The position numbers and the translations under genes are program-made. DNA of 64,000 nt, from contig JBBHKE010000765.1 of the NCBI GenBank assembly GCA_037447655.1, forward strand, positions 36,039 through 100,038, read 5' to 3'. Below the pieces are notes generated by a model. It worked only from the letters and a program-made list of their open reading frames with translations, was not told where the DNA came from and did not search any database. This DNA comes from Zygnema cylindricum (Eukaryota > Streptophyta > Zygnematophyceae > Zygnematales > Zygnemataceae). Positions 34,296 to 45,800 of the stretch are shown here, one piece after another. Numbering within the stretch: the first letter of the stretch is position 1; each line of letters opens with the position of its first letter.

Positions 34296-35198
34296 TGTTG
34301 AAAAGAAGGAATTTATATCCACTTCTTAATTTAGACTCTAGAGTGAAGAGAGAGAGAGAGAGTAACTATGGCTGCCGCCATAGTCAGAAAGAAACAGGCA
34401 GACAGGCAAACAGATAAATAGATTGCCAAAATGTTGCCCTGAACCAGATTTAAACGTGGGTCTGCATAGTATTACATAGACGTGAGCCATAACCATTAAG
34501 GCGTTAACGAAACGATATACGTATTCAATTTGCTATGTATATAAAGTGTTACGCAAAACGTCACTTTCATTAAAACAAACCAAAATTGACGAAACGGCAT
34601 CTATATTCAAACAGCGCTCGCGGACGCGAATCTAACCGTGTAAAATACATGATCGGACAGACGTCGTCGCCCTCGCCAAACGCGAATGAATCTTTGGCGG
34701 CTTTTGAACATAAAGGCGCGTTGTGTCACGTGGCGCCACATCATTGGACAATAGAAAGGATGGGAGGAGGAACGATGGCTCCCATGTTGACAATTGTCAA
34801 CCAGAAGGCCATGTTCTATAATGGCCGTACAAGAAGTACAATCAGCCACTATACCTTGTTGTACTATACACCCTTTTGATTGGCTGAGGGTAGAGTAGTA
34901 ACTAGTTGTGAGTAGGAGTTAAGGGACTTAGCGTGTTTGAGGCGCCTCTCTCCAAATGATCTTTTGTATTTATAGGCCATCTTTGGCCAGCCATAACTTA
35001 CTGCTCATGGGAGCAAATTCAGTGATTCTTTTAAAGTTTGACTCAAGGGAGTCTTGTCCTCATAAAGGTGAGGGTGGTCAGAATATTTGTGTGCCTGGGT
35101 GGCACTTATTCAGTGGAAAAGTGAAAGGGTCAAATATTATCTTAGAGGCTTTACATAGGCTGCTCATTCTGTGGGTTAATGGAGACCACAAAATTTCA
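34296..35198 (+). repeat. Copia B2 3' LTR (903 bp)
   Basis: TGTTGAAAAGAAGGAATTTA to GACCACAAAATTTCA, preceded by the polypurine tract AGAATTAAGGGGGG. Antisense tRNA-like unit at 34433-34508. Confidence 0.9.
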
Positions 35199-35203
35199 CA
35201 GTA

Positions 35204-36646
35204 AAAGGCAAAACTCCTTATGAGAGATGGACCGGCCGAAAACCAAATGTTTCACTCTTAAAGTTTTTCGGTAGTCAAGTGATCAGTCTAGACACAGATC
35301 GGTCAAATTCGAAGTTAGATCCGAAAGGAAAACCAGGGTATCTGCTAGGATATGATGAAGATGTAAAAGGATATAAAGTATATAATCTTAAGAGAGAAGA
35401 TATAATCTTAGTAAAGCATCTAATGGTGATGGATAAAAGGAAATCTATAGATCCCTTTAAGCATACAAAAACAGTCAAAATTAGATTTGAGTCAGAAAAT
35501 TCTGATGACTTTGAGCTTCCTAACTATCCAGGGTTTCGAGAAGATGATGATCTTGCAAGTCAAAATGAGACCAATGAGGATTTTAACAATAGGGTAACCA
35601 AACTGTCTCATCGCGATGAACCCTAGACTTATGGTGAGGTGATGTACTGTCCTTAGAGGAACCGGTGGAAGACAGCCATTAATGAGGAGATGGCTTCAAT
35701 TATGGCAGCCGATACGTAGGAATTGGTGGACTATCTCCCCGACACGAAACCAATTAAGTGTAAATGGGTATTTAAATTGAAACTCAACCCGGATAACACC
35801 ATTGAGCGCTAAAAGGCTCAATTAGTGGCAAAAGGATTTACCCAAAAACAGGGAATTGACTATGAGGAGACATTTGCCCCATTCGTAAAGTTCTCCTCCG
35901 TCCGAATACTTCTCAGTTTGGCAACAACAAGACATAGAAGTACATCAAATGGACATCAAGAAGGCCTTCCTACATGGAAAGTTGGAAGATGAGATCTTTA
36001 TGCGACAGCCCGAAGGATTTGTGGAGCAAGGGGAGGAGAGCAAGGTTTGCCGATTGATAAATCTTTGTATGGGCTCAAACAGGCGCCCCGACAATAGAAT
36101 AAGAAGCTCGATGAGTTTTTTACAGGGTTGGGATACATTCGGATCAGCTCAAACAATCAATTTATTTGTTTGAAGATGAGGAAAGAATTATATTTATTGC
36201 AATTTATGTTGATGATTTGCTTGTTTTAACTAAATCTATGGATAAAATTAATAAGTTGAAAACATATCTAAAAGGTAGATTCGAGATGAACGATATGGGC
36301 GAAGGAAGGTACATTTTAGGAATTCATATAGAGAGAGACAAACATAGAAAGATAATCAGCTTAACTCAGAAGGAGGCCATTGGAAACATGTTAGAAAGAT
36401 TCCAAATGGACAAGGCTAAGAATTGTACCACTCCAATGGAACCAAAGAAGGGAAGTGAGGGGAGTGTGGAAGAAGGAGTCATAATCTTGGATGATGAGTT
36501 AGGCTCTGAAGAGAATGGATTTATGCTGACAATTCTTTATAGGGCAAGTAGTGGGCAGTATAATATATTTTATGAATTGTACCTGGTCAGACATAGCTCC
36601 TGTTGTAGGAGTACTAAGTAGGAGTATGAATGCTCCCACTAAGAAA
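35204..36646 (+). pseudogene. Copia B1 integrase end and reverse transcriptase, second part
   Basis: Continues B1 after B2: integrase C-terminal motif KGKTPYERWTGRKP and GKPGYLLGYDED (about 35330), linker, RT with stops ([24 protein letters not shown]), a frameshift near 35930, [13 protein letters not shown], and YVDD at 36205-36216. It breaks off after NCTTPMEPKK...NAPTKK at about 36646, where a D-type MITE begins. RNase H and the 3' LTR of B1 are absent from the window. Confidence 0.85.
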
Positions 36647-37286
36647 GTTTCAATTAGCGTTAATAATGGAAGTACACTGCGATGGAAATAGTGTGGCGTA
36701 CGGACAGGATATTTTCGTACGAAATGGTACTTTTTGAATTACAAAGGCATAAAAAGACACTTAACATTATTGCGCACACATGTGAATGTGCACTGGAAGA
36801 AAGAGATGCAAACTCGTCGAAAAAAATCACGTTCTCATATGTTCGTCCGTCGACCGTGTGAACAGCGCGACGGCGTACGAATTGTCAGATTTTGTACGAA
36901 TACACATATTACTGTAGACATTGAAAGGGCGGGTATTTATTATTCAGGACAACCCAAGTTACAGTTAGGGATAAATTAGTATATATATATTTTTTTCAAA
37001 AAAAATAAATTCCCGATTAGTGTTAATAACACTAATTTTTTTTTACGCTACACCGTGAATCGTTATTAGCGTTATGAACTCTATATCGGCACCCCAAAAA
37101 TTTGACATTAATACCTTAAATATAATAAACTACACTATTTAAAGACGTGGACCATAATCTGCCACGTCTCCTGGCACTAAATTTGAATGAATGACGCTAA
37201 TGTTTTCTTTACACTAATAATTTCTCAACGCTAATAAGGATTCGCGGTGTACTTATTCCTTTACTCTATTAGTGATTGACGGTGTA
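36647..37286 (+). mobile_element. D-type MITE, copy 3: left-truncated and interrupted
   Basis: From TTTCAATTAGCGTTAATAAT it follows the D-type body (nearly the same as 10550-10972) and ends TTGACGGTGTA at 37286. The first 130 bp of a normal D element are missing at the joint with copia B1. A 203-bp MITE is inserted at a TA (37049-37251). Confidence 0.75.
37049..37251 (+). mobile_element. Nested TACACCG-family MITE (203 bp)
   Basis: Left TACACCGTGAATCGTTATTA, right CTAATAAGGATTCGCGGTGT ending in A. The host D element reads ACGC-TA before it and TA-CTTATTCC after it; the intact D copies read ACGCTATTTATTCC there. So the insertion duplicated TA. Confidence 0.85.
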
Positions 37287-37635
37287 GATTCACTTATTAT
37301 GGTTAGTTTTTATTGAACTTGCAAATCTTGACCGGGTATCCAAAAGCTTTTTAAGTACGATAGCAAAAGCACCCAATAGGATAATTAATAAGAGAATGAA
37401 TCGCTAGAGATATTGCCGCCCCCGGCCGGGTATTGTCAGTAATGATCAGTATTGTGTTGTACTGTACAGCTCGTACTTTGACACGCTGGAGACGGATCTT
37501 AGGATTCAATAGGGTTTGGTATCCGTACATTGTACTTCATCAGGAATAATAGAAGTATGTCTGCCATCAAAGAGCACATGTGATAAGTCAAGCCATTCAC
37601 ACGTGTGAATGCTACTCATTTTTCCCGTATAAAGG
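37287..37635. other. Unassigned spacer
   Basis: No gene or element end recognised. It contains CACACGTGTGAATG-like sequence near 37600. Confidence 0.3.
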
Positions 37636-38128
37636 TACACCGTGAATCGCTATTAGCGTAATAAAAAATATAGCGTAATGAAACAATTAGCGTACTTCAC
37701 GGTAAATTGTGTTTTTTCGGGTACACCATGATACTAATTTTATCATGTACTCTAATTTGTAAACTACTTTGTAAAAATTTTCGGCACATAATATGTCCAC
37801 ACTAAAACATGTATATGGACGAAATTGTTCAAATCGTACGCCGTCACGTTTTTTTGACACCTGCGTATGCCGTAAAATATTTACGCAATATATATTATTT
37901 TATTTTATGTACTTTTAAATTTAAAAATGTACAAAATAGTACAGATCTGACAGTCCGTACACCACACTATTTAAAAGGGCACTAAAATACAGTTATGAAC
38001 CGTATTGAGCGGGGAACCTCAAATAACGTGCAAAAACATTTAGCGTACTTTATTCTATTTGAGAATTTGCCCCAAAAAAAGGGGTACCCCAATTAGCGTC
38101 ATGTACGCTAATAGCGATTCACGGTGTA
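37636..38128 (+). mobile_element. TACACCG-family MITE (493 bp)
   Basis: Left TACACCGTGAATCGCTATTA, right CTAATAGCGATTCACGGTGT ending in A; perfect 20-bp inverted repeats. It shares CCGTACACCACACTATTTAA with C-type elements. The right flank reads CTGTAGCG. Confidence 0.82.
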
Positions 38129-38626
38129 CTGTAGCGTACGGATTTGATTGATAAATATAAAACATGGAAATGAGCAGGGTAAAATCTACTAAATATTTAC
38201 TCGGTGTTTCATCACATAACTTAATCTAACATGCGACACGATTCTAAATATATTACCTTTTTACATTTTATGGAAACGTACACAGTTGTACCTATCAGAA
38301 TGTTTACCACTTGCACAAAGGAAAATTGTTTATCATGCCAGCTGTCACATATGCTTAAGAAGCTGAAAGGAACAGAATTTTCTACGTCGTTTTATTTTTT
38401 TCTACGTTTTTTTTTGCCTGCCAAGAAACAGAATAAAAACGGGAGTGCCGGAAGCCACGTGGCACCTCGCAAACCGGAAGTTGCAAATGTGTAACGTTGT
38501 GTTTACGTTTCCACGTGGGTGCCGTTTATTCTATTCATTCTTTTGTTTTGCTTACATATGCGACGAAATTGTCAGTCGTAAATAATTCACGCCGTCTAAA
38601 AATTTCGGCAAATGTATTTAAAATAC
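38129..38626. other. Unassigned spacer
   Basis: An 87-codon plus-strand frame (38231-38494) has a few cysteines (TCTKENCLSC) and a lysine-rich tail, but no family match and no splice partners. Not called as a gene. Confidence 0.3.
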
Positions 38627-39182
38627 TACACCGTCAATCGCTATGAGAGTATATAACGCCAATTAGGTGCCCTTTCTTCAAAAAAAAAAACCCGAAATAC
38701 AATCCATAATTCTATTTTTTCCATTATTCTAATTAGGGCTTTTTTTCAATTAGCGTAAATAATGGAAGTGCACTGCGATGGAAATAGTGTGGCGTACGGA
38801 CAGGATATTTTCGTACGAAATGGTACTTTTTGAATTACAAAGGCATAAAAAGACACTTAACATTATTGCGCACACATGTGAATGTGCATTGGAAGAAAGA
38901 GATGCAAACTCGTCGACAAAAATCACGTTCTCATATGTTCGTCCGTCAACCGTGTGAACAGCGCGACGGCGTACGAATTGTCAGATTTTGTACGAATGCA
39001 CATATTACTGTAGACATTGAAAGGGCGGGTATTTATTATTCAGGACAACCCAAGTTACAGTTAGGGATTAATTAGTATATATATTTTTTTTTCAAAAAAA
39101 AAAATATACTGAATAGTGTTTATAACACTAATTTTTTTTTTACGCTATTTATTCCTTTACTCTAATAACGATTGACGGTGTA
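38627..39182 (+). mobile_element. D-type MITE, copy 2 (556 bp)
   Basis: Left TACACCGTCAATCGCTATGA, right CTAATAACGATTGACGGTGT ending in A. Nearly the same as 10418-10972 along its whole length, so the two moved recently or were converted. It serves as the intact reference for the interrupted copy at 36647. Confidence 0.85.
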
Positions 39183-39959
39183 CTGTAGCAGATTAATCTT
39201 TAAACAATGACAATATATATATACCATAGTACATGCATATAGGTACCAACGTACCAAACGTTTTAAAAGCACGCATGGCACGTTAAAATGAATAAGCACA
39301 CAGAAAACATGCACTTATTATAAAATGCGCTAACCCACATTGACTATACACTAAAAGACAAAAATGGAAAAACATTTAATAAAAAAGTACAACTACAAGG
39401 TGAAGTTCCAAGGGAATTGGATTCCTGAACTACAAGGGAATTCAGTAATTGTACGGCCAACATTACAGGATGCGACATTTTGAACGATATTTTATCGAGA
39501 AATCTTAAATCCACGTGTTCCCATTTGAATGGTGCCACGTAAGTTAATATGGGATATTTAAAATCGTCAATGATTTGTACACCGACCAAAAATCATCATT
39601 TGCGTACCATGTACGTGAGTCCCATGTCGTTGTACTACATATCTTTTGTACTTTTTGCAGACGCCTTGTTAGGTACCAGCTCATTTTTTAGGGTTCCTGT
39701 TTTTTCGCGTGACGAATGAGTGTTTCCAAAAATAGTGTGACGAATAGAAAAGTAAACTTTATTTCAAAAAGTGCGATGGAAAAATCCATCAAGGTACAAA
39801 AGGGTTAAAAACGAGGAAATATACGCTTAATGTTAAATATTAGCCAAAGGAAACTAAGTTAAAGAAAACATGTGAAGACACCAAATCTAACTAAAACAAC
39901 TACCAAACTAAGCAAATTTACTAAAGATGACACCAGATAAAGGGGGAAACTACACAACC
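39183..39959. other. Unassigned spacer
   Basis: No recognised gene. An 81-codon minus-strand frame (39344-39589) shows no domain. Confidence 0.3.
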
Positions 39960-40735
39960 CTAAGAAACTAAACTCCACACCCCCGAAGATCGTGGATGTG
40001 GATTGGATCCCTTGGTGGAAGATCTGGGAGGCCCCGCCGGTCATCCGCCACCATGCTCCCCCGTAGAAGAGCCGCGGCTTGCGCTCGTTGAAGAGCCACA
40101 GATACTCGTTGACGGTAAAAGGCAACGAGAAGGCTCGGGGGAGGGCTTCCCGGACCCCGGGTCTCAAAGGTTTTTTTCGCACATTCACGGAGGAAATCAT
40201 TGAAGGACTTGTCGAAAGTACCGAAAATTACTACGGCAAATGGCACAAATTGGTCCGCCTGGTCTCGGTGAGCGTAATCTCTTTCCTTAGAAGTTTCTGC
40301 GTCCCAAGCCGCCATGCCCGTATGTACCGCCGCGCGAGAAGAAACGTGGGCTCAAGTCGGTTACGTGAGGACCACATCACCCAAAGTCCTCCCATCCCCA
40401 TGGAGGAAAACCAAGTCAACCCGAGGACTTCGAAGGCCGGTAGACTGGGAGCGAGGAGGTAGTATATGAGAAACCTCCTGCCTCACGGTGTAGCCCGCGT
40501 CGGTGCCGATTGCAGCAACTGAGTCGCGAACCAAATCATACTCAACAGTACGTTCACCGCCCCAAGCGCAACGGAGTAGATGAATCCTTTCCGAGTCGAT
40601 AGGTTGATTACAAACACAATGCGGTCGCCCAAGAATCGCGAGGTGAGGCAAACCCAAACGAAGACGTAAGGCATATGTGAATTGGTCAGACGTTAGACGA
40701 AGGGTCGAAAAAATCGGGGCACCAACTAAAATAGC
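39960..40735 (-). pseudogene. C-terminal tail of a non-LTR-type reverse transcriptase element (decayed)
   Basis: Read on the minus strand: FTYALRLRLGLPHLAI, a CVCNQP...HLLRCAWGGER zinc-binding-like segment, YDLVRDSVAAIGTDAGYTV, RVDLVFLHGDGRTLGDVVLT, a stop, then DQADQFVPFAVVIFGTFDKS and RQRVSVALQRAQAAALLRG. This order (basic thumb-like start, Cys/His motif, PD-(D/E)xK-like stretch, FVPF-x-FG motif, LQRA helix) is what I know from the C-terminal half of retroelement proteins often labelled reverse transcriptase in plants and algae. The RT itself is absent and at least one stop is present. Confidence 0.55.
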
Positions 40736-41076
40736 GTGACAAACGTGCGTTACGAGATTTTTTTGTGTTTTCAGTTGGATTTGTGATTGTAGATATCATG
40801 TGCGGTTTTTTTTATTTTTGTTTGGTTGCCGTCCTGACACGTGTGCTCTTTGTAAAGCGTGTATTTCAAATAATTGAAGAGGTACATCACCATTTACATA
40901 AACTTTTGAAGTGAATGCTTTGCGAAAAAATATCTAACGGTCATTGTTACCTCTCAGACATTTGGAGAATATTGTAAAGATTCTCTGTAATGTTGTTCGC
41001 GGATAAAAACAAAGCAAAATTACGAACTAGTACAGAGAGGTCTACATCTTTGTAAACAACCTCACTTTTCGTCTAA
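40736..41076. other. Unassigned spacer
   Basis: AT-rich; no gene or element end seen before the TAA-flanked element. Confidence 0.3.
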
Positions 41077-41795
41077 GGGTGAGGTTCCATTAGGGAAAAA
41101 ATGACGTTGTTAACTGAATGTTGTACTGTTTCGTACAGTGCCGTACTAAAAGAAAAATTGTCAGAAAAATAAGCCTACTGAATAAGTGATTTGATTCTCC
41201 ACGTTTATGGGCGTAAATGTTAACCGTCAGATGCATAATCAGATACGCCATCGTCTGACACTTTCAGCTCGCAACAAGTGACCCGGAGTAGGTCAATTAT
41301 AAGCGCCTAAATGAATAACATCGTGCCTTGTAGAAAAGTGAACAAATATCCATGACGAACGCGCGACCAGGTGGGTGCACGCCGCATAGGACATGTGCCT
41401 TCTGCTAGAGAGGATGCGAGGCCAGCGAAAGCCGCAAGAAAATCTTTAACTAAGGATTTTATTTTCGCGTCTGTTGCCATCCACTAACCATTTTGACATT
41501 TTGGTACGCTTTTACAAATTTTAAGCTTCGTCTGCCCGTACAGATTTCATTCAATACGTCGTATGCGTCACTTTTTACTTTCGCTGATACAAATATGTGG
41601 TCACAATTAGCTGACAAATATTATTTGAAGATTAGTAGAATCTTATTTATCTACTACGTGGATCCAATCAAAGTGTGCCACGCAAATAAAATGTCGGTTA
41701 CTGACCCGACATAATAGAACGATGGCTTTAGTGAACGTTATTTTGACGTTTAATGAGACCGCCTAATGGAACAATGCTCTAATGGAACTTTACCA
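41077..41795. mobile_element. TAA-flanked non-autonomous DNA element (719 bp)
   Basis: Ends GGGTGAGGTTCCATTAG and CTAATGGAACTTTACCA form imperfect inverted repeats, flanked by TAA on both sides (41074-41076, 41796-41798). A 3-bp TAA duplication suggests PIF/Harbinger. Its ends differ from the GGGCACTTTC family, so it is a separate family. An inner extra copy of the terminal motif (CCTAATGGAACAATG) precedes the right end. No transposase. Confidence 0.55.
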
Positions 41796-41798
41796 TAA

Positions 41799-42373
41799 GC
41801 AAAACGTTTATTAATTTGTCACCCGCTATTGTTAGTATGTTGGCTCCGTAGATTCTCGATAACGGTGTCCTATCCGCGGTACTTTGACACCAATATTGAT
41901 ACGTGTACACGGCGTCTGTTTTCTTCCCCGTAGGGCAAAATTGACGTATATGGTTACGTATCTACGTCGACTATATGGTGTGTACTGTGCATATTGTACG
42001 CCTCCTATACACACTTAATTAAATAAAGATTTGAAGTCAGTTTGAAAAATATGATACAGTATTGTATTTTATATATATATTACAGACTTACTAAACAGAG
42101 TCGCCTTTTCGTATGCTTAGAAATTTTGTAATAATAACATTTCCGTTTATAGAGCAGGTTCACCTCTCTCTCTATATATTTATCCTATAATTTAAGATTA
42201 CTTAAAATCTACATATAGGATAATGAAACAGGTTGCAAAATGTATAAGTAATAAAAAACTTCCCCAGCATATATTTGATAATTCTTTTTTGTTTACGTAG
42301 AGAGTTTTCCGCGGAGAAAACCACTTCTACTTTGAAGCATTAATAACAACCAACAATCCGTACCGAGGTACAG
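41799..42373. other. Unassigned spacer
   Basis: AT-rich, with a short near-palindrome around 42187-42225 (ATCCTATAATTTAAG / TCTACATATAGGAT). No gene recognised. Confidence 0.3.
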
Positions 42374-42539
42374 TACACACTTGTCGGAATTTCAAATTTG
42401 AGACCGCTAATTGAAAGTTGAGAATGTTACCTTTCAATCACAACCATCAGATCCACAATCCGACACATGTGTACACAGAAAAAATGTTTTATGCGACAAA
42501 AAAATCATTAACACTACAATAATAGCGATTCACGGTGTA
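42374..42539 (+). mobile_element. B-type MITE, left repeat shortened (166 bp)
   Basis: Right end AATAGCGATTCACGGTGTA at 42539. The body TGAGAATGTTACCTTTCAAT and CATCAGATCCACAATCCGAC matches 61004-61239 closely. The left terminal region is largely deleted: TACACACTTGTCGG goes straight into the centre. Confidence 0.65.
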
Positions 42540-42607
42540 ATAACAAACTGTACCTAATTGTAATTTCTATTACTTACATATAGTACTATACTTTCAAAAA
42601 CTTGTTA

Positions 42608-43622
42608 GGGCACTTTCCCATGTGCTAAAGTTACAGTTATTTTATGTCATTTTCCTCTATAACTTGAAAAAAAATGAGAAAAATCTGCAAGCGTACCAAC
42701 ATTTTGAAATTACCACCGCACAAGTTGCGTTACCTTAAAACGTTATGTGGACTGCAGTTTGTCGTTTAGCGGGATGCAATTTGTCGTCTAGAGCGTTTCG
42801 AGCCACTTTCGCGTCCTTCCATTTCATCTTTCAACTTTATATGACATCACCTGGCGAGGTGATTTTAAATATAGTTCCATGAGGTGAGCCAATAGGCAGA
42901 TGCTGTCACATGTGTCGAATTTTGTTGACAATTTTTGTGCGCGGAGTACCAAAAAAAAAACCCACTGCACGTTTCCAACATGTGCGTAACTTTTTCCTGT
43001 ACGATTTTTTCTGTACAGGGGATGTGGAGGGGTCTCGACCAAAGGACGCCATTTCGCAAAAATGAAGTCCGTCAAAGTGCCCCTCTCTCTCTCCCTCTTC
43101 CACTACCACATCTATCTCACAATTTTTGCAACGAAAAACGTCAATAGTGGTATCAAATTAAATATCTATGAAAACGATTTCTTTTTACTATCTTTTGGCG
43201 TATTTTGATGGCAAGTAGAGTGAGAAAAGACAAAAAAATACAATAAGGAAACCATGGCGGAAAGCTTTAGAATATGTGACTTCGGCGCTGTCATAGTTGA
43301 GCGTGACGTGCGTGACGTCATAATGTCACAAACCCTAAACATATGTAATGCCTCCATGTCGACAATGTGGCGTACAGACATTGCGAAGTGATAGAAATTG
43401 TTCAGCGTGTTGGTGGATGTCTGAAGTTGAAACCAAGTGGAAGTTTCGCAACATTTTGTGTACCATTTATGTGTCACATGTTTCGTTAAATGTCTACGCT
43501 TGTCACTTTTTGAAGTAACAAGTTATGTGCGCTTACATCGAAATGCTCTGAAAGTTGTACGGGGAATGTTCGTTGTAAACAAAGTTACAAGATTAAAGGT
43601 TCGGTTACATGGGAAAGTGCCC
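42608..43622 (-). mobile_element. PIF/Harbinger-like element, copy 2 (1015 bp)
   Basis: Ends GGGCACTTTCCCATGT and ACATGGGAAAGTGCCC; flanks TTA and TTG (one mutated). Inverted relative to copies 1 and 3. It keeps the central ATCACCTGGCGAGGTGAT near 42846. It shares with copy 3 a block near GGACGCCATTTCGCAAAA (about 43045). No transposase frame. Confidence 0.75.
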
Positions 43623-43677
43623 TTGGAAGAAACTCAAGAAAGCGAGCAGTACTGTAAAAGAATCTAAATGACGTCAG

Positions 43678-43750
43678 AGGCTGTACTTTGAGATAGGAGG
43701 TTGTACTATGAGATAGGAGAGATAGGAGGTTGTACTTTGAGATAGGAGGT
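43678..43750 (+). repeat. Short tandem repeat
   Basis: About three units of AGGTTGTACTTTGAGATAGG plus a half unit, between two PIF-like elements. Confidence 0.8.
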
Positions 43751-43948
43751 GGACAGGTGGTTGAATATTCAAATATGATAGGCTATATGGTGGGCTTTAG
43801 CGGCTCGATTAGTTTGTGGTGTTTCATTAGTTTGGTTTTGTTGTACTTACTCTCTTTCTTTCCTTTTAGGCTTTTCATGCATTTTTGTTGTGTTTTTAGT
43901 CCTTTAGGATTTTGGTCTTTAACCTTTGTTGGTCATCAATACTTTTTA

Positions 43949-45340
43949 GGGTACTTTCGCATTTAACCGAAACTTAGTCTTGTTACTTTGTTTTTTAGCA
44001 AAGATTCTCTGTACAATTTTCATAGCATTCGGATGTAAACGAAAAAAACTTGTTACTTTACACAGGTGACTCACGTAGACGTGTACGAAACAGTGACAGG
44101 TGATGTGATACACAAAATTATGCGAAACTTCAACTCACCTGCAAATTGAGACGTCAAACCGCACACTGTACAATCTTTGGGACATTGTCGACGTGGAGAC
44201 TTTCAGCACTCTGCCGTACTTGTTCAGGTATTCCACAAAACGCCCCTCTCTTCTCTACAGTGTCATGTCTTTGTACTTTCCACCATCCTTATTCGCCATT
44301 CTTGCAAAAACGGATACAAAGCATATTAACACAGTGTATTCAAATAGGGTAGAGTACAAATATTTACGGCATTCTATACATCTATGTATGTTTAAACTTG
44401 CATGTGACATTGCCAAATGTTGTTGGGTATTTTTTATAAGCTCATTTTAACTGCCTGTTAATTACCTGCTTGCCAACAGCCTGCCTGTGTGCCTACCGTA
44501 TTAATGCAGAGCAGTTGGCAGACATATAATATGCAGACGTACCACTAATTTTGTACTTATTCCGGTACGGGCGGGTACAGGTAGTCGGGAGAAATCGAGT
44601 TTCGGTGAACTTTTTTTGTTCGTTAACGCGTATTGGGTGCTAGGTAACAATTAAGGAGTGTGCAATAACCCGCCCGGATTTCGAGTGTTCAGATTTTGAA
44701 AAAAAAATGTCAGATGCAGGCGGGCAGTTGCACAGAAATGCGGTTTTTTGTTGGTCTTCCCGCTTGTCGAAAGGTGCCCAATGTTTTTCCTATGCCGTAT
44801 ATGTGAAGGCACGTGTGTTTGAGAAAGGAGTGTTACGACAAAGAACGTTGAGGAAGGATATGAGGGGAAGGAAGGAGGCGCCTTCACGCTTTTGCGAAAT
44901 GGCGTCCGTTGGTCGTGACCCCTCCACGGCCCTTGTACGGAAAATAGCGCACGGAATACGGTTCGTACAGGCCGAAAACGTGCATTTGGTTTTTTTTTGG
45001 TACTCCGCGCTCGGGAATGTTAAAAAACTTCCGGCACGTGTTACAACGTCTGCCTATTCGCTCTCATCCTGGAACTTTATTTAAAATCACCTTGCGAGGT
45101 GATTTGATTTCATGTTTGAAGATGAGCTGGAAGGACGTGAAAATGGGTCGAAACTCGCTAGACGACAAACTGCATCAACCTAAATGACAAACTACAGTAC
45201 ATTTAAAGTTTCACGGTAATGCAACTTGTACGGTATTAATTTCGTTTTTTTGGTACGGCTGCAGATTTTCTCGTTTTTTTCTAAGTTACAGAGGAAAACG
45301 ACAGAAAATAACTGTAACTTTAGCACATGCGAAAGTACCC
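43949..45340 (+). mobile_element. PIF/Harbinger-like element, copy 3 (1392 bp)
   Basis: Ends GGGTACTTTCGCATTT and ACATGCGAAAGTACCC with perfect TTA on both sides (43946-43948, 45341-45343). It keeps the central hairpin ATCACCTTGCGAGGTGAT near 45087. About 600 bp after the ACATTGTCGACGTGGAG motif (44173) is absent from copy 1. A 125-codon frame at 44707-45084 partly matches, with frame changes, the opposite strand of copy 2, so it is not evidence of a protein. Confidence 0.78.
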
Positions 45341-45800
45341 TTAGTGACAATCATGTTTTGTACTTTGATGGTATTACCATCGTGTTATTGGAAATAAAAT
45401 CTTTTTACTTTTTGATATAATATAATATAATATTAATAATCCGATATTCCGATTTATGTACGGAATTCCGTTCCAATTTGATTCTACCTTCCATTCGCAA
45501 ACGTACATTTCAAACTGTACGGATTTCCGAAAAGGAAGATGTGGACAGAATCCGGCGTTACCGATTCGATCGTCCGTACATCTCACCAGCGCGGAGCGGC
45601 ACGAATGAGACTTGACTTCCCGCCCTCTATTTTGTCGTCTAGCGCAGAATTTCTGCACTCATTAGTCCGAAAAAAGTCATACGACCGGCGCTCACCGACA
45701 TACCTCTTTTTTGGCGCTTTCCCATCTCCCTCCTTTTTTTGTCTCTCTCTACCTCACTCTATTTCCCTCCTTCCTGTCTTTTTCTCCCCAACCCACCACC
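45341..45800. other. Unassigned spacer
   Basis: Contains a (TAATA)n-like stretch (about 45415-45440) and passes into a pyrimidine-rich tract. A long plus-strand frame starting here is explained by low-complexity CT sequence. Confidence 0.3.

Larger units (their letters stand above)
29028..35198 (+). mobile_element. Ty1/copia retrotransposon B2 (nested in B1)
   Basis: 5' LTR 29028-29868, internal 29869-34295, 3' LTR 34296-35198. A perfect 5-bp duplication CAGTA (29023-29027, 35199-35203) flanks it. The B1 integrase reads across the joint once B2 is removed (..LTLAV then KGKTPYERW). All domains are present in copia order but carry stops and a protease active-site change. Confidence 0.92.

Noticed and set aside
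44707-45084. 125-codon frame as a PIF-family accessory protein
   Set aside because: The related sequence in copy 2 matches only across different frames and no ATG or length is conserved.
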